A stretch of 15,919 nucleotides of DNA from Methyloceanibacter sp. (lineage in GTDB: Bacteria; Pseudomonadota; Alphaproteobacteria; Rhizobiales; Methyloligellaceae): NCBI GenBank assembly GCA_022865725.1, contig JALHTP010000301.1, positions 1 through 15,919 of the forward strand, written 5' to 3'. The position numbers were made by a program, and so were the translations under genes. The notes below the pieces were generated by a model. It did not search any database. It saw nothing but the letters and a program-made list of their open reading frames with translations, and had not been told where the DNA came from. This document shows positions 8,124-13,202 of this stretch, piece after piece; positions within the stretch are counted from its first letter, which is position 1, and every line of letters starts with the position of its first letter.

Positions 8124-8398
8124 CGGCCGAAGGCTTGCCTGAGCGCCACCTTGGCCTGATCGGGCTTGGCGCGCTGCTCGGGCGTGAGCATGTCGCCGGC
8201 GCGATTGACGTAGAAGTCGAGCATCGACATGGCGGTGCGATAGGTATCGTCGCTGTGGCGAGCCGGATCCTCGGCCGATTTCTTCAGCGCCGCCGCGATT
8301 TGCTGGGCTGAGCCGCTCGCAAACAGGCCGGGCTCCAGATCGAAGGGATGGTCGTGAGCGGTAACCTCGGCGGACCATTTCTTTGCGGATTTGGCCAT
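8120..8398 (-). CDS. DUF3175 domain-containing protein
   Basis: 92 residues, small and basic with a helical look. The start KKWSAEVT, the central LEPGLFASGSAQQIAAALKK and the end YRTAMSMLDFYVNRAGDML...LRQAFGR match DUF3175 along its full length. No function is established for this family; many members are short stand-alone proteins as here. The ATG at 8398 is preceded by AGAGGAGAA, an excellent ribosome site. It converges on the GST gene, sharing CTAG at the stops, with no room for a terminator between them. Confidence 0.88.
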   Translation of the reverse strand: MAKSAKKWSAEVTAHDHPFDLEPGLFASGSAQQIAAALKKSAEDPARHSDDTYRTAMSMLDFYVNRAGDMLTPEQRAKPDQAKVALRQAFGR

Positions 8399-8681
8399 GA
8401 CTGTTCTCCTCTGGTTTAGGGCGCGCGACCATCGCAGGAGAAGGTGAGGATCGGCCGAAATTGGCCCGCGCAATTTGCTCCAGTTTTGCCGGGCTCGAAG
8501 CCGATCGGCGCATTTTGACTCGAATGCGCGCGCAAGCCGGCACCGTTGCATAACCGCAGACCCGAGCAGAGTGCACCGACCGCCACCGAGCGCGCCGAAT
8601 CGGATAAGAAGCTTTGAGGCAAGACGTTGCGTGACGCGTGCTAAGCTGGGCGATCGATCTTTCAACTTGGGGGGAAACAAA

Positions 8682-8945
8682 ATGCTGACAGGACTCATCA
8701 TCGCCTTGGTGATCGGGGCAATCGCCGGCTGGCTGGCCGGCCTCTTGGTGCAAGGGACGGGCTTCGGCCTGGTGGGCGATATCGTGGTCGGTATCCTGGG
8801 CGCGCTGATCGCGGCCTTCCTGTTTCCGATGCTGGGCATTGCGCTCACGCTCGGCGGCGGCGTGCTCGGCGCGATCATCCTGGCTTTTATCGGGGCCGTG
8901 ATCCTGCTGGTGATCGTGCGGTTGGTAAAGCAGATCACCGCCTAG
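8682..8945 (+). CDS. GlsB/YeaQ/YmgE family small membrane protein
   Basis: 87 residues and almost wholly hydrophobic. GAIAGWLAGLLVQGTGFGLV followed by GDIVVGILGALIAAFLF is the transglycosylase-associated/GlsB signature (GxxAGWLAG...GxxGDIxxGxxGA). Three membrane segments are likely, the last extended to LVKQITA. Family members are often induced by general or envelope stress, but nothing here shows how this gene is controlled. The ATG at 8682 is chosen because GGGGGG lies about 8 bases before; the open frame runs back to 8475 without coding character. The 283-base gap to the divergent DUF3175 gene (8399-8681) holds nothing else I can support. Confidence 0.88.
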   Translation: MLTGLIIALVIGAIAGWLAGLLVQGTGFGLVGDIVVGILGALIAAFLFPMLGIALTLGGGVLGAIILAFIGAVILLVIVRLVKQITA

Positions 8946-8993
8946 GCGTGCCGGTGCGCCTCGCCGCCTGAAGCGCGAAGTCATGTCAAACAG

Positions 8994-9009
8994 CACCCTC
9001 TAGAGGGTG
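8994..9009. repeat. Perfect 16-bp palindrome
   Basis: CACCCTCTAGAGGGTG reads the same on both strands. It lies 49 bases after the GlsB-type gene. There is no T-run after it, so it is not a standard intrinsic terminator. It could be a binding site for a dimeric regulator or simply a hairpin at a transcript end. Confidence 0.6.
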
Positions 9010-9015
9010 AGGACT

Positions 9016-9275
9016 GCGGGGCACCGATCGGCCGCGTCCGTTGCGCAAAGTGGGCAGCCTCTCGGCGCCCCGCTTATGCGGCGATATCAGGCCCTCAGCA
9101 CCGCTTACCCGTGCCCCGCGTCGCCAATGACGCGGAGCCGACGACCCCGGGAATTCCACCCAAGGCGTGTGGTTCAAGGACCCCTGAGGCTGGTCCGTTG
9201 TCCTGCCGGCGGGGATCGGGGCTTGCCATTTGTCTCGGGCCCCTAATGTCCGCCGGCACCTCAGGCGCCGCGTCC
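9016..9275. other. Cluster of nested inverted repeats; candidate structured RNA, strand unknown
   Basis: This is part of the 655-base gap 8946-9600, which has no convincing gene. Perfect pairing arms: GCGGGGC 9016-9022 with GCCCCGC 9067-9073; CCGCGTC 9116-9122 with GACGCGG 9129-9135 (6-base loop). A long rod then nests GGAC 9178-9181 with GTCC 9272-9275, CCTGAGG 9183-9189 with CCTCAGG 9259-9265, TGCCGGCG 9204-9211 with CGCCGGCA 9251-9258, and GGGGC 9218-9222 with GCCCC 9239-9243. The rod has one 14-base bulge on one side only. Size and shape recall a 6S-like rod, but I do not recognise a known family and cannot pick a strand. Confidence 0.35.
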
Positions 9276-9378
9276 CAAGTCCCAAGATACAGACGGTCTG
9301 CAGCTCGCGTCCTCATGGACGAGGGATGGGAGCAGTATAATGCAGCGCCGAGAGGCGGGGATAACGTTGCCGCAGTTT

Positions 9379-9458
9379 CGTCATCCCGGCGAAAGCCGGG
9401 ATCCAGGAAACCGGCACGGAGCCAGTGGCTCTGGATACCGGCTTTCGCCGGTATGACG
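9379..9458. repeat. Paired-hairpin intergenic repeat (REP-like)
   Basis: Two 28-base arms, 9379-9406 and 9431-9458, are inverted copies of each other differing at two positions. Each arm is itself a hairpin: ATCCCGGC-GAAA-GCCGGGAT in the first, and the ACCGGC...GCCGGT version in the second. This is the widespread alphaproteobacterial intergenic repeat beginning CGTCATCCCGGC and ending in GGATCCAG. It probably forms a cruciform or transcript hairpin. No transposase is nearby. Confidence 0.85.
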
Positions 9459-9600
9459 CATCGCTTTTGACCAAAGGAGCAACCGGCAGACGCCATGCTG
9501 GCGTCCGCGTACAGCTGTGCCGCTCCCGTCTCGCGCACGCAGCTGTGATCCCACGGTGAATACGGCCCGACTAGGATGAGACATATCCCGAGGCGCGAAC

Positions 9601-9804
9601 ATGAAACCCACCCATAAATCCGGCGCTGCCATCGCCATAGCCGCGGCCGCGCTCATCGTCGCCGTCGCGGCGCCGATGGGAGTCGCTTCCGCCAATAACA
9701 CCAGGGGCAAGTGCATCGGCGCCAATGCCTGCAAGGGCAAGGGCTATCTCGAGCTGACCAAGGCCGAATGCAACAAGATCCCCGGCACCAGATTCAGGCC
9801 GTAG
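9601..9804 (+). CDS. Small exported Cys protein resembling BufA2-type bufferin
   Basis: 67 residues. A signal peptide covers about residues 1-31, with Lys/His at the start, a long Ala/Ile/Val core and likely cleavage after VASA. The mature part is about 36 residues with C38, C44 and C57 in the pattern GKCIGANACKGKGYLELTKAEC. The segment NACKGKG followed by a TKAEC-like motif is what I know from BufA2-type bufferin precursors, small periplasmic peptides modified by MNIO (DUF692) enzymes to bind copper. No DUF692 or partner gene lies in the window, and this copy has fewer cysteines than usual, so it is an orphan or a shortened relative. The ATG follows GAGG by about 7 bases. Family call moderate; function inferred. 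Confidence 0.6.
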   Translation: MKPTHKSGAAIAIAAAALIVAVAAPMGVASANNTRGKCIGANACKGKGYLELTKAECNKIPGTRFRP

Positions 9805-9843
9805 TAAACGGCCGACCTCTTCGCGACGCCTGCGAGGGGCCGC

Positions 9844-10110
9844 TCAGCAGTCGTCGTGCTTGCAGTCGCGGAAGAATTCGGCATTGGCGCAAAACTCGGG
9901 AGGCGATCGCACCGCGCCTTTGCTCTTCAGGATCCAATCCCGGCAGCCCTGCTCATGGGGACAGTCAGCACATTTGGCCCGCGCCTCGACGAAACCATCG
10001 CCGGCGCGAACCGCCGTGGGCAGGTGAACGCCGGTCGTATCCATCATGTACTCCATCAGCGCGTGCCGCCGCAGGATTTGCTGAAACCTCGACCAATTTA
10101 CGCGCGCCAT
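9844..10110 (-). CDS. DUF6455 family small Cys-rich protein
   Basis: 88 residues. The helical N-terminal half (MARVNWSRFQQILRRHALMEYMMDTTGV) is followed by a cysteine-rich half: C47-x2-C50-P-x5-C56, then PPEFCANAEFF with C74, and C83 and C88 at the end. The CxxCPxxxxC...FCxNAxF arrangement is the DUF6455 pattern, and it could hold a metal or Fe-S centre, which is inferred. The frame stays open up to 10482, but the ATG at 10110 has GGAGGGGAGG just before it and begins the conserved part. A TTGATCTGGATCAA box lies upstream at a class II activator position, suggesting control by oxygen through an FNR/FixK-type regulator. Confidence 0.8.
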   Translation of the reverse strand: MARVNWSRFQQILRRHALMEYMMDTTGVHLPTAVRAGDGFVEARAKCADCPHEQGCRDWILKSKGAVRSPPEFCANAEFFRDCKHDDC

Positions 10111-10181
10111 GACTTGCCTCCCCTCCACTTGCCTCCGCTCCGCCAGCGGGAAGAGACCGCACGAACCGCCGACGCCTACGC

Positions 10182-10223
10182 ATTTTGAGCGGATGCGGCG
10201 CGATCGCTCTTGATCTGGATCAA
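10182..10223 (-). promoter_or_regulatory. FNR/FixK-type box with -10 element, driving the DUF6455 gene
   Basis: TTGATCTGGATCAA at 10210-10223 is a perfect TTGAT-N4-ATCAA site for FNR, FnrL, Anr or FixK-type regulators. Read on the minus strand, CAAAAT at 10182-10187 is a 4-of-6 -10 element. A start about 7 bases beyond it (near 10175) would put the box centre close to -41.5, the class II activator position. The 5' leader to the ATG at 10110 would be about 65 bases. Confidence 0.65.
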
Positions 10224-10246
10224 AGGCGAGCGATTTCGCCGCTGGG

Positions 10247-10296
10247 GGCAATGGCGATGTCGAGCCGACAAGAAGGAATGCGACAAGATCTCGTGA
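10247..10296 (+). pseudogene. Decayed second copy of the bufferin-like gene tail
   Basis: Over about 45 bases this matches 9736-9780 of the small exported Cys gene at roughly 36 of 45 positions with one single-base gap. Both share GGCAA-x-GGC, TCGAGC, GAATGC and ACAAGATC in the same order. Read with the gap repaired, it gives G-N-G-D-V-E-P then KKECDKIS and TGA, against GKGYLEL then TKAECNKIPG in the intact gene. There is no in-frame start upstream: a stop lies at 10211. It overlaps no other gene and adjoins the FNR-type box. Confidence 0.5.
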
Positions 10297-10365
10297 ATTC
10301 CGCCTCCTATGACGCCATTCTGCCGTCGCGGGCGCTGCCGCCAGTGCGATAAGCAGGCTGATTAG

Positions 10366-10395
10366 TTGCTCTTGCAAATTATTCGCATGTAAGAT
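10366..10395 (+). promoter_or_regulatory. mntH promoter with embedded Fur/Mur-type operator
   Basis: TGCAAATTATTCGCA at 10373-10387 is an inverted repeat around a central T in which 6 of 7 base pairs match, fitting TGCNAATNATTNGCA. This is the form seen for alphaproteobacterial Fur/Mur regulators. It sits between a weak -35 (TTGCTC, 10366-10371) and a -10 (TAAGAT, 10390-10395) spaced 18 bases apart, where binding would block RNA polymerase. Manganese-dependent repression of mntH by Fur/Mur is known in rhizobia; its use here is inferred. Confidence 0.68.
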
Positions 10396-10467
10396 AAATT
10401 GGCTTGGAGTGGCCGTAAAGGGCCGTGATCGGGGGCTTTCGGGCTCCTTTCCGGAAGAAGGACAGCA

Positions 10468-11856
10468 ATGCTGACCCCCCACAAAGCCGCCAATGAAGCC
10501 GGTGCGGCGCCGCTAGACGATGCAACGGACGATATCGACCGCGGCTGGCGGCGCCCCTCGCGCACGCCTTCGCTGGCGGAGGTGTTCGGCTCGATCAAGA
10601 CGCGGCCCACGGGCCCGACCTGGAAGAAGCTCCTTGCCTTTCTCGGCCCGGGCTATCTCGTCGCCGTCGGCTATATGGACCCCGGCAACTGGGCGACCTC
10701 TCTCGCCGGCGGGTCGAAATTCGGCTATGCGCTGCTCTCGGTCGCGCTGATCTCCAACGTTATGGCGATCATCCTCCAGGCGCTTTGCGCGCGGCTCGGC
10801 ATCGCCTCCGGGCGCGACCTCGCGCAAGCCTGCCGCGACGCCTTCCCCCGTTTTGTCTCCTGGCCGCTCTGGGCGCTCACCGAGCTTGCCATCTGCGCCA
10901 CCGATCTCGCCGAAGTGATCGGCACCGCGATCGGACTCAATCTCCTGTTCGGCATTCCGCTCGAGATCGGCGTGCTGCTCGCCGCCCTCGATGTGTTCCT
11001 GATCCTCTCGATGCAGCGGCTCGGCTTCCGCTATGTCGAGGCCTTCATCGTCACCATGCTCGGCGTCATCGCCATCTCATTCGGCATTCAGATCGCCATG
11101 GCCGATCCCGAGTGGGGCAAGGTGATCCTAGGCTTCGCGCCGACGGTCGAGATCGTGAAGAACCCGGCGATGCTCTATCTGGCAATCGGCATCATCGGCG
11201 CCACGGTCATGCCGCATAATCTCTATCTCCATTCGGGCATCGTGCAGACGCGTGCCTATGGCCGTTCGCTGCCGGAGAAGCGCGAGGCGATCAAGCTCGC
11301 GACTATGGACTCAACCATCGCGCTGATGTTCGCGCTCATCATCAACGCCTCGATCCTGATCCTTGCCGCCTCGACGTTCAACCGCACCGGACAGGTCAAT
11401 GTCACCGAGCTCGGCCAGGTGCATTCGCTGATCGCGCCGCTGCTCGGCTCGGCCTTTGCGCCGACCCTGTTCGCCATTGCGCTGCTCTGCTGCGGGCTGA
11501 ACTCGACGGTGACCGCGACGCTGGCGGGTCAGATCGTGATGGAGGGGTTCCTCGATATTCGTCTGCCGCCCTGGGCGCGGCGGCTGATGACGCGCGCAGT
11601 CGCCATTGTGCCAGCTGCCGCCGTGACCATCTGGTACGGCGACGCGGGAACGGCCAAACTTCTGATCATGAGCCAGGTGGTGCTGGGCCTTGCGCTGCCC
11701 TTCTCCATCGTGCCGCTGGTGATGTTCACCGCCGACAAGCACAAGATGGGCGCATTGGTGGCGCCCCGCTGGTTGACGGTGCTTGCCGCGATCACCGCCG
11801 CGATCCTCATCGTGCTCAACATCAAGCTGCTCGTCGATCTCTTCGCCGCGCTGTAG
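10468..11856 (+). CDS. mntH: Nramp family divalent metal (Mn2+) transporter MntH
   Basis: 462 residues, with a ~50-residue hydrophilic N-terminus and about eleven membrane helices. It imports Mn2+ (and can carry Fe2+) with protons across the inner membrane. The helix 1 metal motif DPGN is at residues 71-74 and the helix 6 motif A245-T-V-M248-P-H is intact. The metal-binding Asp, Asn, Ala and Met are all present, and the methionine favours Mn2+/Fe2+ over Mg2+ or Al3+ carriers. The ATG at 10468 follows AGAAGGA by 5 bases. The leader between the promoter and the start has several short GC hairpins but no riboswitch that I recognise. It is probably monocistronic; a paired-hairpin repeat lies just after it. 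Confidence 0.95.
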   Translation: MLTPHKAANEAGAAPLDDATDDIDRGWRRPSRTPSLAEVFGSIKTRPTGPTWKKLLAFLGPGYLVAVGYMDPGNWATSLAGGSKFGYALLSVALISNVMAIILQALCARLGIASGRDLAQACRDAFPRFVSWPLWALTELAICATDLAEVIGTAIGLNLLFGIPLEIGVLLAALDVFLILSMQRLGFRYVEAFIVTMLGVIAISFGIQIAMADPEWGKVILGFAPTVEIVKNPAMLYLAIGIIGATVMPHNLYLHSGIVQTRAYGRSLPEKREAIKLATMDSTIALMFALIINASILILAASTFNRTGQVNVTELGQVHSLIAPLLGSAFAPTLFAIALLCCGLNSTVTATLAGQIVMEGFLDIRLPPWARRLMTRAVAIVPAAAVTIWYGDAGTAKLLIMSQVVLGLALPFSIVPLVMFTADKHKMGALVAPRWLTVLAAITAAILIVLNIKLLVDLFAAL

Positions 11857-11886
11857 GCTGGCGTTGACGCCGTGCGCTCTGAGCCT

Positions 11887-11982
11887 TGTCATCGCCCGGC
11901 TTGACCGGGCGATCCAGTAATCCCATCGATATTGGCTGAAAAGAGCAGCACCTACTGGATGCCCGCCTGCGCGGGCATGACA
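11887..11982. repeat. Paired-hairpin intergenic repeat after mntH
   Basis: The left arm 11887-11919 begins TGTCATCGCCCGG and ends GATCCAGTA; the right arm 11953-11982 is its inverted partner, TACTGGATGCCCGC to CATGACA. Each arm folds on itself (CGCCCGG/CCGGGCG; GCCCGC/GCGGGC). It is the same class as the element at 9379-9458 but a different subtype. It starts 30 bases after the mntH stop and may protect or end that transcript. Confidence 0.82.
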
Positions 11983-12049
11983 GAGTGACAAGGGAAACCG
12001 CCCTTGTCCGCCATGATGCCGCCGGAATTCGGGACAAGGAGCTTAGGCG

Positions 12050-12544
12050 ATGCACCCTGTCCGTGCCCTCCTAACGGCCCTTCTGCCCGCCTTGCTGCTC
12101 GCTGCTTGCGGCGGCGCAACCCCGCAATCGACGCTGAAAAGCATCGCCTATGGCGACCCCGCCAAGGCCTATCTCGGCATGACCAAGGCTGAAATCATTG
12201 GCTGCGCCGGTGAGCCGCATTCCACCTATAAAAGCGGGGCGTCGGCGGAGACGCTCACGTATCACTATTCGGGCGCGGGCCCCGTGCCCGGCGAAGCGCC
12301 CAAAGCCGACGAGAAGAAAAAGCCGGGCTTGTTCGGCGTCGACAAGAAGAAAGAGGACAAGAACTGGACCTGCTCGGCCAGCCTCGTGTTCGAGAACGAC
12401 AGGCTGGCGCGCGTGAGCTTCTCGCACAAGGATGTGCGCAGCCCCTACGATTGGCAGGCCGAGAAGGACCCCAAAAAGGCGGAAGCGATGCGGCAGGAAG
12501 ACGTCCCGAGCTGCCCCTTCTCTCTGCCCCGCTGTCCGCGGTAG
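12050..12544 (+). CDS. Putative lipoprotein, BamE/SmpA-like fold possible
   Basis: 164 residues. The lipobox LLAAC puts the lipidated cysteine at residue 20, after a short Arg-containing, Leu-rich signal. The mature part begins with a Gly/Thr linker, then AYLGMTKAEIIGCAGEPHSTYKSG...ETLTYHY and later CSASLVFENDRLARVSFS. The 'GMTKAEI..CAGEP....G..E.L.Y' arrangement followed by a CxxxLVF strand recalls small BamE/SmpA-like or outer-membrane-anchored lipoproteins, but I cannot assign a family. A Lys/Glu/Asp-rich insert (about 84-104) interrupts the domain, and the C-terminus has CPFSLPRCPR. The ATG at 12050 follows AAGGAG by 8 bases. Lipoprotein call firm; role unknown. Confidence 0.78.
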   Translation: MHPVRALLTALLPALLLAACGGATPQSTLKSIAYGDPAKAYLGMTKAEIIGCAGEPHSTYKSGASAETLTYHYSGAGPVPGEAPKADEKKKPGLFGVDKKKEDKNWTCSASLVFENDRLARVSFSHKDVRSPYDWQAEKDPKKAEAMRQEDVPSCPFSLPRCPR

Positions 12545-12600
12545 CGACGCATCACGCAAGCATTTTTATGCGCTACCGCCCCGGCCTCGCGCAGGCAGGT

Positions 12601-12691
12601 TCGCACCTTGAGCGGGATTTTTGATGCGCTACCGCTTCGCACCTTGAGCGACATTCTTAATGCGCTACCGCTTCGCTACTTGAGCGCATGG
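12601..12691. repeat. Tandem 36-bp repeat reaching into the end of the VOC gene
   Basis: Two adjacent 36-base units, 12601-12636 and 12637-12672, share TCGCACCTTGAGCG at the start and ATGCGCTACCGCT at the end, and differ only in the middle. A third partial unit from 12673 (TCGCTACTTGAGCG) contains the natural stop of the VOC gene. A diverged partial copy of the distal part (ATTTTTATGCGCTACCGC) lies at about 12571-12589. With the lipoprotein's tail this accounts for the gap 12545-12675. Confidence 0.75.
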
Positions 12692-13061
12692 TACACCGCC
12701 TCGACATTGTTGCCGTCGGGATCGAGCACGAAGGCGCCGTAATAATTGGCGTGGTAATGCGGCCGCAAGCCGGGCGCCCATTGTCCTTGGCGCCGGCTGC
12801 GAGCGCGGCCGCGTAGAAGGCGTCGACGGCGCTCCTTGAGTCCGCCACGAAGGTGACATGGACATGCCCGCCTAGTCGCTCGCCCTCGCCGATCCAGAAG
12901 AACGGCTTCCCGTTCGCGCCGAAGCCCACCGCGGCGCCGTGACCGGTCTCCTCGGCGGAGACTTGCATGACGATGGCGATGCCGAGGGGAGCAAACGCCT
13001 GCAGATAGAACTCGGTGGCGCGGGCGATGTCGGCGACCGGCATGCCGATATGGTCGATCAT
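12676..13061 (-). pseudogene. VOC (glyoxalase/bleomycin-resistance) family protein, broken by a one-base deletion
   Basis: The N-terminal part reads as a VOC domain: MIDHIGMPVADIARATEFYLQ, FFWIGEGERLGGHVHVTFVA (His66/His68) and AVDAFYAAALAAGAKDNGRP. The frame then breaks near 12769-12774. If one G is restored there (GCCCGG to GCCCGGG on the coding strand), the reading continues as GLRPHYHANYYGAFVLDPDG then NNVEAVYHALK and stops at 12676-12678, exactly the family's usual C-terminus with its metal-ligand Glu. The repaired protein would be about 128 residues. As written, the frame runs on to 12657 with an unrelated tail. The ATG at 13061 has GAGGAGCGAGGA before it. Either a recent mutation or a sequencing error. 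Confidence 0.85.
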
Positions 13062-13120
13062 TTGTCCTCGCTCCTCATATTTCGATGCTTTGCGCCAGGA
13101 TTACCCAAGAGTTAACGGTA

Positions 13121-13149
13121 TTGAGGCGCGCCCCTCCACAGCCTATAGT
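13121..13149 (+). promoter_or_regulatory. Promoter candidate for the Clp-N-domain gene
   Basis: TTGAGG at 13121-13126 (4 of 6) and TATAGT at 13144-13149 (5 of 6) are spaced exactly 17 bases. They lie about 54 bases before the ATG at 13203, in the divergent gap with the VOC gene. Confidence 0.5.
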
Positions 13150-13202
13150 TGCGAACACAGTTCCGTCATAATCGTCAACGGGTGCAGTGGGAGGGAGTGA
13201 AC

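Noticed and set aside
7473..8996. 507-aa minus-strand frame spanning the GST and GlsB-type genes
   Set aside because: It crosses several well-supported genes on both strands and has no coherent domain.
9178..9275. Identification of the structured region as 6S, tmRNA, SRP RNA or RNase P RNA
   Set aside because: I could not find the conserved cores of tmRNA, SRP or RNase P RNA, and the 6S likeness is only in overall shape.
8986..9285. 99-aa minus-strand frame in the intergenic gap
   Set aside because: No ribosome site, Arg-rich, overlaps the palindrome and the nested stems; better explained as non-coding.
9336..9341. TATAAT match before the paired-hairpin repeat
   Set aside because: No -35 element at a suitable distance and no gene close downstream.
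9095..9538. 147-aa minus-strand frame
   Set aside because: It contains VIPAKAGIQ and DPGFRRDD, the well-known spurious translation of the paired-hairpin repeat.
10400..10467. yybP-ykoY manganese riboswitch in the mntH leader
   Set aside because: The leader has short hairpins but lacks the conserved riboswitch core as I know it; the upstream Fur/Mur-type site explains control better.
12445..12654. 69-aa minus-strand frame beginning MSLKVRSGSA
   Set aside because: It is the translation of the 36-bp tandem repeat plus the antisense of the lipoprotein tail.
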